From Acidimicrobiaceae bacterium (lineage in GTDB: Bacteria; Actinomycetota; Acidimicrobiia; Acidimicrobiales; Ilumatobacteraceae), in NCBI GenBank assembly GCA_020637295.1, contig JACJWF010000001.1:558001-622000 (forward strand): a stretch of DNA of 64,000 nucleotides, written 5' to 3'. Numbering within the stretch: the stretch's first letter is position 1; the number at the start of each line of letters is the position of its first letter. The position numbers and the translations under genes are program-made. Below the pieces are notes generated by a model. That model saw only the letters and a list, made by a program, of their open reading frames with translations, was not told the DNA's origin and did no database searches. Shown piece by piece: positions 1 through 9,248 of this stretch.

Positions 1-648
1 GCCGGGGGTGGCAGCGTCGGCCGGTTCATCGCCGAGCAACTCAGCACGTCGGGTCATGTGGTCACGGTGCTGGACAGCGATGCGGACGTGGTGGGCCGCC
101 ACCGCGACTCGATGGAGGGCGTGCGGTGGATGAAGGGCGACGCCTGTGACCTGGAGACGCTGAAGGCCGCCGGGTTGGAACGTGCTGATGTCATGGCCTC
201 CGTCACCGGCGACGACGAGGACAACCTGGTCGTGTCGCTGCTGGCCAAGCAGGAGTTCGCCGTGCCCCGCGTGGTTGCCCGGGTGAACAACCCGAAGAAC
301 GAGTGGATGTTCAACGAGACCTGGGGTGTGGACGTGTCGGTCAGCACCCCGCACCTCATCACCGGCCTGGTGCAGGAGGCCGTCACCGTCGGTTCGTTCG
401 TACGTCTGTTGGCGTTCGAGGGCGGCAAGGCCAAGCTGTGCGAGGTCACGTTGGCCGAGGGCGGCCCGGCGACGGACCGCGAGATCGTGGAACTGGGCTT
501 CCCCCGCGACGCCACCGTCGTGGCCATCCTCCGCGAAGAGCGCGTGGTGGTGCCGCGGGGCGACACCATTCTGCGCGCCGGCGACGAGGTGCTGGTGCTG
601 GTCACCTCGGACAGCGAGGACGGCGTTCGCTCGATCCTCGTCGGCTGA
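1..648 (+). CDS. trkA: TrkA-family K+ transport regulator (5' partial)
   Basis: This is a cytoplasmic NAD(H)-binding gating subunit of a Trk/Ktr-type potassium uptake channel. The frame is already open at base 1, and its first residues contain the Rossmann motif G-x-G-S-V-G, so the true start lies upstream of the window. The TrkA_N domain covers roughly residues 1-125, with the acidic end of beta-2 at VTVLDSD. The TrkA_C (RCK-C) domain follows and ends with typical DEVLVLV strands. A GTG at 58 would remove the nucleotide-binding loop and is not a credible start. In Mycobacterium, two TrkA genes lie beside a small OB-fold gene; the same OB-fold gene sits here just downstream on the opposite strand. 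Confidence 0.93.
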   Translation, partial: AGGGSVGRFIAEQLSTSGHVVTVLDSDADVVGRHRDSMEGVRWMKGDACDLETLKAAGLERADVMASVTGDDEDNLVVSLLAKQEFAVPRVVARVNNPKNEWMFNETWGVDVSVSTPHLITGLVQEAVTVGSFVRLLAFEGGKAKLCEVTLAEGGPATDREIVELGFPRDATVVAILREERVVVPRGDTILRAGDEVLVLVTSDSEDGVRSILVG

Positions 649-683
649 ACCAGCGCCGCCGGCGCCACGGCGGTCGGCCGACG

Positions 684-1040
684 TCAGCGGGGGAGGAGCG
701 TGTAGGCGGGGTTCAGCATCACCAGGCGGCCGCGCTCGGCACGGGCGACGCCTTCGATGGTGAGTGCCCGGTGCAGTTCCATCCCGGCGACGTGACGGCG
801 CCCGGTGAACACCGCAACGGCCTGCCCGGTGCCATCGGAGATGGTGATCTCGAATGAGGGCACCCCCGAGCGGGGGGCGAGGCGACTGCGGGTGATCTCA
901 CCGGCAACCGTGGCGTGCACCCGGGGCTGGAGGTCGGCGAGGCGGGTGACATGCAGCGCCGCGAAGCGGCTCTGCATGCGCTCGTCGTCCAGTTCGTCGA
1001 CCGTCGCCCGCAGGCGGCGGGTCAGGTCCTTCAGGCCCAC
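684..1040 (-). CDS. OB-fold nucleic-acid-binding domain protein
   Basis: A protein of about 118 residues with the strand pattern of a tRNA_anti/OB-fold domain: a VHATVAGEI strand, then FEITISDGTG, then a VAVFTGRR strand, then a GRLVMLNPAY strand. The family is found beside trkA genes in actinobacteria; its role is unknown and it may bind single-stranded nucleic acid. I chose the GTG at 1038-1040 because the frame upstream of it runs into the neighbouring thioredoxin-like gene and has biased composition. That start leaves a 22-nt gap after the upstream gene's stop, so the two may be cotranscribed. It is convergent with trkA. Confidence 0.75.
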   Translation of the reverse strand: MGLKDLTRRLRATVDELDDERMQSRFAALHVTRLADLQPRVHATVAGEITRSRLAPRSGVPSFEITISDGTGQAVAVFTGRRHVAGMELHRALTIEGVARAERGRLVMLNPAYTLLPR

Positions 1041-1062
1041 GCCGGCCAGCGTAGCGGTGGCG

Positions 1063-1644
1063 TCAGCCGGCCACCTTGCCGAGCAGACTGTCCAGCAGGT
1101 CGGCATCCACGGCACCGAGGATCTGCTGCACCGAACCGTCGGGGGCAATGATCACCAGGGCCGGCTGGCCCGGCACGTCGAAGCGGGCGAAGACCTCACC
1201 GGGGTCGTCGCTGACCTGCGGGAAGGTCAGGCCGTGGCGGTCGATGAAGCCCTGGAAGGCGGGGTCGTCACCGAACCAGGCGACCCCCACGAACTGCACC
1301 TTGCCGGCCCACCGCTGCGTTGCCTCCTCGACCGAGGGGGCTTCATGGTTGCAGATGCTTCAAGTGGGCGCCCAGAACCACAGCGCCACCGTGGTGCCGG
1401 CGTAGGCCGCCATGTCCAGCGTGCCGCCGCCCACCAGCGGGGCGCTGAACTGCAACGCGTCGGGCACCGACACCGGCGTGCCGTCGGTGGCCCCCGGGGC
1501 GGGCGACGTGGCGGGCGCCGCGGAGCCCGCCACCGTGGCCGTGGTGGGGGCGGTGGGTGAGGTGCCCGCCGAGGGTTCGGCACCGCCGTCGGCGCAGCCC
1601 ACCAGCAGGGTGAGCGCGGCGGCAAGCGTGAGGGCACGGCGCAT
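1063..1644 (-). CDS. Exported TlpA/redoxin-like lipoprotein, probable selenoprotein (in-frame TGA at 1360-1362)
   Basis: A thioredoxin-fold thiol-disulfide oxidoreductase anchored outside the membrane. Residues 1-17 form a lipoprotein signal with lipobox LVGC; a Pro/Thr/Ala-rich linker reaches about residue 57; the redoxin domain follows. The sequence reads W-A-P-T, then TGA, then S-I-C, so codon 95 is a stop exactly where homologues have the first Cys of CxxC. The same frame continues without interruption to 1063 with normal redoxin features, including the cis-proline region VPGQPALVI and a C-terminal helix, for 193 residues in all. A hairpin matching bacterial SECIS geometry follows the TGA (see 1322-1341). 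I read it as a UxxC selenoprotein. The alternatives are a TGC-to-TGA nonsense mutation or a base error. Ordinary gene callers would split it into 1360-1644 and 1063-1299. No sel genes lie in this window. Confidence 0.72.
1322..1341 (-). promoter_or_regulatory. Candidate bacterial SECIS element
   Basis: In the mRNA of the redoxin gene, a stem-loop forms starting 18 nt after the UGA. The outer stem is GCC/GGC, followed by one C-A mismatch, then CCUC/GAGG closing a GGUC tetraloop. The first two loop bases are G, and 26 nt separate the UGA from the loop. Published bacterial SECIS descriptions ask for a small apical stem with a G among the first two loop positions, roughly 16-37 nt from the UGA; this fits. 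Pairing was checked by eye and was not energy-scored. Confidence 0.6.
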
Positions 1645-1663
1645 GGCCCGAGCCTAACGCCCG

Positions 1664-1669
1664 TAGCCT
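1664..1669 (+). promoter_or_regulatory. -10 box (TAGCCT), near-leaderless promoter
   Basis: TAGCCT ends 9 nt before the ATG at 1679. The spacing fits transcription starting at or just before the start codon. The same TAnnnT-to-start arrangement recurs at many genes in this window. No clear -35 is visible. Confidence 0.4.
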
Positions 1670-1678
1670 TGGGGCGGC

Positions 1679-2095
1679 ATGCGCACCCGCACCCTGCTCC
1701 TCCTCGCCATCGGCTGCGGCCTGGCCATCCTGGTGGCCGGCACCGTGCAGTTGCTGCGCATCGCCGGGCAGGACGAAACCACCGCGCTGGGCGTGGGCGA
1801 CCGCGGTTCGGCGGGCGAGGCCACGGTCACCGTGGCCGGATTCGCCGAGGCCGACGGCTACGCCGTGGTCACCGTGGAACTGGGCGGCGTGGACGACCCG
1901 GCCGGCCTGGACAGCTTCCGCCTGCAGGCGCCGAACACGCTGGTGGAACCGGTGCCCGCGGAATCCTCATGCGACGGCATCACCGTCACGCCCACCACCT
2001 GCACCATCGCCTTCCCCGCTGCCAACCTGGACGGCCGCGACCGGCAACTGGTGTTCCGCCGCGGCGAGGAGCAGGTGCGGTGGGTCCTGGTGTGA
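1679..2095 (+). CDS. Small membrane-anchored protein of unknown function
   Basis: 138 residues. Residues 5-26 form one hydrophobic segment after MRTR, which could be a signal anchor or an uncleaved signal peptide. The rest looks like a single exported beta-rich domain with two cysteines close together (SSCDG and TTCTI), which could form a disulfide outside the cell. It ends with a basic/acidic RRGEEQVRWVLV tail. I do not recognise the family. It is divergent from the redoxin lipoprotein, 34 nt away, and upstream of lpd, from which a small hairpin separates it. Confidence 0.7.
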   Translation: MRTRTLLLLAIGCGLAILVAGTVQLLRIAGQDETTALGVGDRGSAGEATVTVAGFAEADGYAVVTVELGGVDDPAGLDSFRLQAPNTLVEPVPAESSCDGITVTPTTCTIAFPAANLDGRDRQLVFRRGEEQVRWVLV

Positions 2096-2098
2096 GCA

Positions 2099-2113
2099 GC
2101 ACCACCCTGGTGC
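2099..2113 (+). terminator. Weak hairpin after the small membrane protein gene
   Basis: A perfect 6-bp stem, GCACCA/TGGTGC, with a CCC loop starts 3 nt after the stop codon. There is no T-tract, so intrinsic termination is uncertain. Confidence 0.3.
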
Positions 2114-2210
2114 CGGGGTCCGTGGTCATCCCCCACGCGGACGGGGTACCGTGGAACGCACACGTTGCGACGTCACAACGAACCCCCGAGAGAAGTGGAG
2201 CCCGACCGGC

Positions 2211-3623
2211 ATGAGTGCACAGTTCGACCTGGTGGTCATCGGCGGCGGGCCCGGCGGCTACGGCGCCGCGCTCTACGCCACCTCGGCAGGGCTCAACGTC
2301 GCCGTGGTCGAGAAGGGGTCGATGGGGGGCACCTGCCTCAACCGGGGGTGCATCCCGGCCAAGGCGTTCCTGGAGACCGCCGCCGTCCAGCGCCACGTCG
2401 CCCACGCCGCAGAGTTCGGCATCGAGTCGTCGGCGCCGGTGGTCAACTTCGCCGTCGCCCAGGCCCGCAAGCAGAAGATCGTCGACGGCATCGTCAAGAG
2501 CCTCAGCGGTTTCATGAAGTCGAAGAAGATCACCATCATCGAGGGCACCGGCTCACTCGGCCCCGACCGCACGGTCACGGTGCAGAAGGCAGATGGTTCC
2601 ACCGAGGTGCTCGCCGGCACCAACGTGCTGCTGGCCGCCGGTTCGGTGCCGCGCACCATCCCCGGCTTCGAGCCGTCCGGCCCGGTGATGACCAGCGACG
2701 AAGTGCTGATGCTGGACCACGTGCCCGCTCGCGTGGCCGTCATCGGCGGCGGGGCCATCGGGTGCGAGTTCGCCAGCACGTTCGCCGACCTCGGCGCCAA
2801 GGTCACCATCCTGGAGGGCCTGCCGAAGATCCTGCCCGGGCTGGACGCCGACGTCGCCAACGTCGTGGTGCGCAGCTTCAAGAAGAAGCAGATCGACATC
2901 CGCACCGGCGTGAAGGTCATGGGCCACACGCTCAACGGCAGCGGCGGCACCACCATCCATTTCAGTGGTGGCGAGGGTGACGTGGAGAACCTGGAGGTGG
3001 ACGCCGTGGTGGTCAGCATCGGCCGCCGCCCGTACGCCGACCAGTTGGGCCTCGGCGGCACCGGGGTGCGCGTCTCGGACCGCGGGTTCGTGGAGGTCGA
3101 CGAGTACTGCCGCACCGGCGAGCCCGGGGTCTACGCCATCGGAGACCTCATCAACACGCCGGCCCTCGCCCACGTCGGTTACGCGGAGGCCATCCTCGTC
3201 ACCAAGCACATCCTCGGCGAGAGCCCCGTGCCGGTGGCGTACGACCGGGTGCCGTGGGCCATCTACTGCCACCCCGAGGTCGCCTTCGTCGGCCCCAGCG
3301 AGGAAGCCGCCCGCGAGGCCGGTCACGACGTGGTGGTGGCCAAGCACCAGTTCCGGGCCAACAGCCGGGCGCAGATCCTCGGCGAGCTGGACGGCCTGGT
3401 GAAGATCATCGCCAAGCGCGCCGCGGACGGCAGCGCCGGTCAGGTGCTCGGGGTCCACATGGTGGGCCCGTGGGTCACCGAACAACTCTCCGGCGGCTAC
3501 CTGGCCGTCAACTGGGAAGCCACCGTGCCGGAGGTGGCCGAGTTCATCCAGCCCCACCCGAGCCTCACCGAGCTGTTCGGCGAGACGATGCTCTCGCTCA
3601 CCGGCCGCAGCCTGAACGCCTGA
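2211..3623 (+). CDS. lpd: Dihydrolipoamide dehydrogenase (E3)
   Basis: A cytoplasmic FAD enzyme that reoxidises the dihydrolipoyl groups of E2 (or glycine cleavage H protein) and passes electrons to NAD+. It has 470 residues, the usual family length. The FAD-binding GGGPGGYGAA is at residues 11-20, the redox disulfide GGTCLNRGCIPAK gives C42 and C47, the second Rossmann motif is VIGGGAIGCEFA, and the C-terminal dimer interface carries the catalytic-base stretch HPSLTELFGE. I used the ATG at 2211, with a purine-rich AGAAGTGGAG upstream; an earlier start at 2151 would only add a non-conserved tail. It is followed 26 nt later by its E2 partner and then by lipoate assembly, which suggests one operon. 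Confidence 0.96.
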   Translation: MSAQFDLVVIGGGPGGYGAALYATSAGLNVAVVEKGSMGGTCLNRGCIPAKAFLETAAVQRHVAHAAEFGIESSAPVVNFAVAQARKQKIVDGIVKSLSGFMKSKKITIIEGTGSLGPDRTVTVQKADGSTEVLAGTNVLLAAGSVPRTIPGFEPSGPVMTSDEVLMLDHVPARVAVIGGGAIGCEFASTFADLGAKVTILEGLPKILPGLDADVANVVVRSFKKKQIDIRTGVKVMGHTLNGSGGTTIHFSGGEGDVENLEVDAVVVSIGRRPYADQLGLGGTGVRVSDRGFVEVDEYCRTGEPGVYAIGDLINTPALAHVGYAEAILVTKHILGESPVPVAYDRVPWAIYCHPEVAFVGPSEEAAREAGHDVVVAKHQFRANSRAQILGELDGLVKIIAKRAADGSAGQVLGVHMVGPWVTEQLSGGYLAVNWEATVPEVAEFIQPHPSLTELFGETMLSLTGRSLNA

Positions 3624-3649
3624 ACCCCCACCCCGAGGAGCTACCACTC

Positions 3650-4999
3650 ATGGCCGACGTCACCCTGCCGCAACTGGGCGAGACCGTCACGGAAGGCACC
3701 ATCACCCGCTGGTTCAAGAAGGTGGGCGACACGATCGCCGCCGACGAGGCCCTGTTCGAGGTCAGCACCGACAAGGTGGACACCGAGGTCCCGTCGCCGG
3801 TGGCCGGCGTGCTCACCGAGATCCGCGCCGCCGAGGGCGACACGGTGCCGGTGGGTGCGGTCATCGCCGTCGTCGGCGACAGTGCCGGCGCAGCTGCCCC
3901 GGCTCCCGCCGCCGAGCCCCCCGCCCCGGCGCCTGCCCCCGAACCGGCTCCCGCTGCCGCTCCGGCCCCGGCGCCCCCTGCAGACCTTTCCGGCGACCAC
4001 CGCCTGCTGTCGCCGGTGGTGCGCCGCCTGGTGGCCGAGCACAACATCAACCCGGACGACATCACCGGTACCGGCCCCGGCGGGCGGATCACCCGCGACG
4101 ACGTCAACGACTTCATCGACCGCAAGGGTCCCGCCGGTGCAGCACCGGCACCTGCCCCGGCGCCTGCTGCTGCCCCGGCGCCTGCGGCGGCGTCGCCCGC
4201 GGCTGCTCCGGCCGCGGCGCCGGTTGCCCCTGCCCCTGCCGCTGCTGCCACCGCGGCGGCGCCCGCCCCGGTGGTGCGCTCCGGCGAGCGCGACACCGTC
4301 GTGCCGCTCAGCCGCATCCGCAAGGCCACGGCGTCCCACATGGTGATGAGCAAGGGCGTCAGCCCTCACGCCTTCAGCGTGGTGGAGGTGGACTTCGCCA
4401 ACGTGGACCACACCCGCAGCCAGGTGAAGGCGGAGTGGAAGGCCACCGAGGGGTTCAGCCTCACCTACCTGCCGTTCATCACCCGTGCGGTGGTGGACGC
4501 GCTGGCGGACTTCCCCCACCTCAACGCCAGCGTGGGCGAGAACGACCTCGTGGTGCACAACTACGTGGACGTCGGCATCGCCGTGGACATCAACTACGAG
4601 GGCCTGCTGGTGCCCGTGGTCCGGGCCGCCGACACCAAGCGCCTGCGTGCCATCGCCCGCGAGATCAACGACCTCGCCGGCCGGGCCAAGGCCAAGAAGG
4701 TCACCCCGGACGAGATCACCGGCGGCACGTTCACCATCACCAACAACGGCTCGGCCGGCAGCGTCCTGACGATGCCGATCATCAGCCAGCCGCAGGTCGC
4801 CATCCTCAGCACGGACGCCATCCAGCGCAAGCCGGTGGTGGCCACCCTGCCGAACGGCGACGAGGCCATCGTCATCCACCCGGTCGGCAACCTGGCGATG
4901 GCATGGGACCACCGGGCGTTCGATGGCGCCTATGCCGCCGGCTTCCTGGTGCGGGTGAAGGAACTGCTGGAGACCCGCGACTGGACGCAGGAGCTCTGA
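3650..4999 (+). CDS. 2-oxoacid dehydrogenase dihydrolipoamide acyltransferase (E2)
   Basis: The core E2 subunit of a 2-oxoacid dehydrogenase complex (2-oxoglutarate or branched-chain/pyruvate type; substrate not resolvable here). It has 449 residues: one lipoyl domain at 1-77 with lipoyl-lysine K42 in STDKVDTE, an Ala/Pro-rich linker, a peripheral-subunit-binding domain around 115-150 (SPVVRRLVAEHNI...GTGPGGRIT), a second Ala/Pro linker, and the catalytic domain ending with DHRAFDG (H421, D425). An RBS GAGGAG lies just upstream of the ATG. It directly follows E3 (lpd), and its lipoyl domain would be a substrate of the LipB-LipA fusion encoded 5 nt downstream. Confidence 0.94.
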   Translation: MADVTLPQLGETVTEGTITRWFKKVGDTIAADEALFEVSTDKVDTEVPSPVAGVLTEIRAAEGDTVPVGAVIAVVGDSAGAAAPAPAAEPPAPAPAPEPAPAAAPAPAPPADLSGDHRLLSPVVRRLVAEHNINPDDITGTGPGGRITRDDVNDFIDRKGPAGAAPAPAPAPAAAPAPAAASPAAAPAAAPVAPAPAAAATAAAPAPVVRSGERDTVVPLSRIRKATASHMVMSKGVSPHAFSVVEVDFANVDHTRSQVKAEWKATEGFSLTYLPFITRAVVDALADFPHLNASVGENDLVVHNYVDVGIAVDINYEGLLVPVVRAADTKRLRAIAREINDLAGRAKAKKVTPDEITGGTFTITNNGSAGSVLTMPIISQPQVAILSTDAIQRKPVVATLPNGDEAIVIHPVGNLAMAWDHRAFDGAYAAGFLVRVKELLETRDWTQEL

Positions 5000-5004
5000 T
5001 CCGC

Positions 5005-6678
<1,674 letters not shown>

Positions 6679-6727
6679 GCGCGAATTTGCACCACCGTCG
6701 CCCCGTCCGGCGTGCCACGCTGGCCGC

Positions 6728-7918
6728 ATGAGCATCGACTTCCGGTCTGCCAGGGCCGAGGACGCGCCTGCAATCTTCCGGTCCGACGGCCGGGCCTTCG
6801 GGTTCATCTGGACCGAGGAGCAGCAACAGGAACGCATCGCGTCGCTGCCGTTCGAACGCTTCCAGTTGGCACTCGACGGCGCCGAGGTGGTCGCCGTCGC
6901 CGGCGCGATGCCGTTCGACATGACGATGCCCGGCGGTGCCACCGTGCCGGCGTGTGGCGTCACCTGGGTCGGTGTCCAAGCCACCCACCGCCGCCGCGGC
7001 CTGCTCACCGAGTTGATGGGTCGGGTGCATGCCGACGCCTTGTCCCGGGGCGAGCCGGTGTCGATCCTCCACGCCAGCGAGGCGGTGATCTACGGACGGT
7101 TCGGCTACGGCGTCACCACTCTCGAGCGGGCGGTGCGCATCGACCGCGCTCGCACCCGCTGGCGGGCGGAGCGCCCCGCGGCCGGTGCGGTGCGGTACGC
7201 GGACGGCCCGGACGCCCGGCGCCGCCAGGAGGCCCTGTGGGACCGCGGCCGCCGCCAGCGGCCCGGGGAGCTCAGCCGCGAGCCCGCGTTGTGGGAGCTC
7301 ATCCACGCCGTCCGCAGCCGGCCGGCCAGTTCGGCGTCCGCCTCGTTCCACCTGGAGCACCACGATGGCTATGCCGTGTACCGGGTGTCGGAGAAGTGGG
7401 AGGACGGCCATCCGCTCAGCACGCTGGAGGTCACGGAGCTCGTGGCACTCACGCCCGCTGCGCATGCCGCGCTCTGGCACACCGTGCTGTCGGTGGACCT
7501 CGTGGGCTCCGTGAAGTTCCGGGCGTTGCCACTGGACGACCCGCTGCCCACGTACCTCGACAATCCGCGAGGTGTGCTCACCACGGGACTCACCGACGGC
7601 CTGTGGCTGTTGCCGCTGGACGTCGCCACCGCGTTCGCGGCTCGCACGTACGGCACCGAGGACCGCTTCGTCGTCGAGGTCGCCGGTCGGCGGTGGGCGA
7701 TCGAGGGCGGGCCCGGTGGCGCCTCGGTCCGCGCCGTCCGGTCGCGCCCCGACCTCGTCATGGACACAGCGACGGCAGGGTCGCTGCTGCTCGGTGCGGT
7801 GAGGGCCGGTGGGCTGGCCGCCGGCGGCCGGCTGCGCGCCACCTCGCCGGATGTGCTCAGGAGAGCGGACCGCTTCTTCCTGGCCGACGTGGAACCCTGC
7901 TCGCTGACCCACTTCTAG
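6728..7918 (+). CDS. Eis-type GNAT N-acetyltransferase with SCP2-like C-terminal domain
   Basis: Transfers acetyl from acetyl-CoA to amines of a substrate that cannot be read from sequence; relatives acetylate aminoglycosides, lysines or other amines. At 396 residues it matches the family. The N-terminal GNAT domain carries the acetyl-CoA loop V-x-A-T-H-RRRG-L (83-92) and the conserved IYGRFGYG tyrosines (122, 127). A second degenerate GNAT domain occupies the middle. The last 100 residues resemble the sterol-carrier fold, ending in Phe; the terminal carboxylate serves as the base in Eis proteins. It begins 49 nt after lipBA and may be separately transcribed. Confidence 0.85.
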   Translation: MSIDFRSARAEDAPAIFRSDGRAFGFIWTEEQQQERIASLPFERFQLALDGAEVVAVAGAMPFDMTMPGGATVPACGVTWVGVQATHRRRGLLTELMGRVHADALSRGEPVSILHASEAVIYGRFGYGVTTLERAVRIDRARTRWRAERPAAGAVRYADGPDARRRQEALWDRGRRQRPGELSREPALWELIHAVRSRPASSASASFHLEHHDGYAVYRVSEKWEDGHPLSTLEVTELVALTPAAHAALWHTVLSVDLVGSVKFRALPLDDPLPTYLDNPRGVLTTGLTDGLWLLPLDVATAFAARTYGTEDRFVVEVAGRRWAIEGGPGGASVRAVRSRPDLVMDTATAGSLLLGAVRAGGLAAGGRLRATSPDVLRRADRFFLADVEPCSLTHF

Positions 7919-7997
7919 GGCTGCTCCAAGGTGACGCGCCCGTCATCGCAGCAGTGCGTGTCACGATGTCGCGCGAGCGGCACGGGAGGGGAACAAC

Positions 7998-9239
7998 ATG
8001 CGGATCTCGGACGTCGACCCGGACGAACTGGACGACCGGCCGCGCCGGCGGCGCACGGTGGTGGTGATCGGGGTGGTGGCCGCGCTGGCCGCCGTGGTGG
8101 TCGCTGCCGTGCTGGTGCTGGGCGGCGGCGACGACGAACCGGCTGCGGACACCGTGGCCGTCACCGAGACCCCGGCGGTCACTGAGGACACCATCGGCAA
8201 CGGGATCGACGTGGTCGGCCCGGACCCCAACGGGTTCCCCGACTGGGGCAGCGACTACATGGGCCCGGCACTGGACCTGCTGCACCATCGGGTCACCGAC
8301 GCCGGCATCACGCTCACGGTGCAGGACAACGGCGACTGGGGTATGTGGGTGGAGTTCGGCGACGGCGACATCATCACCGACTTCGCGCCGCCGGGCGGGG
8401 TGGTGCCGTCCACGGTGGTGGCCGGATGGGAACCCGAGCCGTGGTGCACCCCCATCGGCGGGTTCCGCGTCACGATGACCTACAAGGACGCCGTGTCCAC
8501 GGCGAACGGGCAGCGCTACCTCGAGCCCCGCGAGCCGATGAACACCACCCTGTTCTCCGGCGGCTATGCCGAGCGTCAGCCGTTCCGCGCCCTGGTGCTG
8601 CAGGTGCCGGCCGATGTCACCGGTGTCTCCGTCGTCTGGGCCGACGGCGCCGTGGATGGTGCGGCGCCGACGGGCGGCTGGGTGGCACTGGCCACGCCGG
8701 GCGCGCCGAGCGGCCGCTTCACGCTGACGGTCCGCACTGCGGCGGGGGAGCGCGAGATCGCGTGGGACGACCTGCCGATGGACGGTGACCTGGAGTGGCA
8801 GCATGCCTGCAACCCGCCGCCGCCGTCGTTGCCGCCGCCCGGCGAGCAGCCGGCGGATCCGGGGGCCGCGGAGGACCAGATCCGCACGGCCTTCGACCTG
8901 CTGTGGGACACCGACGTTCCGTTCGACGAGAAGGGCTCCTTGGTCCTCGACGACATCACGGGGGTGGAGCAGGCGATCGAGGACGTGATGAACGGCGGGT
9001 TCGGCGAGGCCGCCAGCACGTCCGTCCACACGATGACGGGGCTGGTGTTCGTGTCGCCCGACGAAGCCTGGTTCACCTACGACGTCGAGACCACGTCCGG
9101 TTCCTTCACCAACCGCTTCGGCATCGCCTACCGGATCGACGGCGTCTGGAAGATCACCCGTGCCGTGATCTGCCAGGACCTGTCACTCGCCGGCGGGCAG
9201 TGCCTGCCACCCGTGCCGCAGATCCAGCCGCCCGGCTGA
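7998..9239 (+). CDS. Single-pass membrane protein with extracellular NTF2/SnoaL-like C-terminal domain
   Basis: 413 residues with no full-length family that I recognise. An acidic/basic cytoplasmic start (about 22 residues, ending RPRRRR) precedes one transmembrane helix at 23-44. A large exported region contains an isolated Cys in EPWCTP and a beta-rich middle. A PPPP-rich linker near 272-285 leads to a final domain of about 120 residues whose pattern (AEDQIRTAFDLLWD, then LDDITG, EAWFTYDVET, YRIDGVWKITRA) resembles NTF2/SnoaL-like sensor or lipid-binding folds found in exported actinobacterial proteins. The ATG at 7998 has an RBS GGGAGGGG 9 nt upstream. Confidence 0.8.
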   Translation: MRISDVDPDELDDRPRRRRTVVVIGVVAALAAVVVAAVLVLGGGDDEPAADTVAVTETPAVTEDTIGNGIDVVGPDPNGFPDWGSDYMGPALDLLHHRVTDAGITLTVQDNGDWGMWVEFGDGDIITDFAPPGGVVPSTVVAGWEPEPWCTPIGGFRVTMTYKDAVSTANGQRYLEPREPMNTTLFSGGYAERQPFRALVLQVPADVTGVSVVWADGAVDGAAPTGGWVALATPGAPSGRFTLTVRTAAGEREIAWDDLPMDGDLEWQHACNPPPPSLPPPGEQPADPGAAEDQIRTAFDLLWDTDVPFDEKGSLVLDDITGVEQAIEDVMNGGFGEAASTSVHTMTGLVFVSPDEAWFTYDVETTSGSFTNRFGIAYRIDGVWKITRAVICQDLSLAGGQCLPPVPQIQPPG

Positions 9240-9248
9240 GCCTCGCCG

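Noticed and set aside
1063..1299. Separate small gene for the C-terminal half of the redoxin
   Set aside because: It is in the same frame as 1360-1644, begins in the middle of the thioredoxin fold at a GTG valine codon, and has no RBS. A single gene with a recoded TGA explains both halves better.
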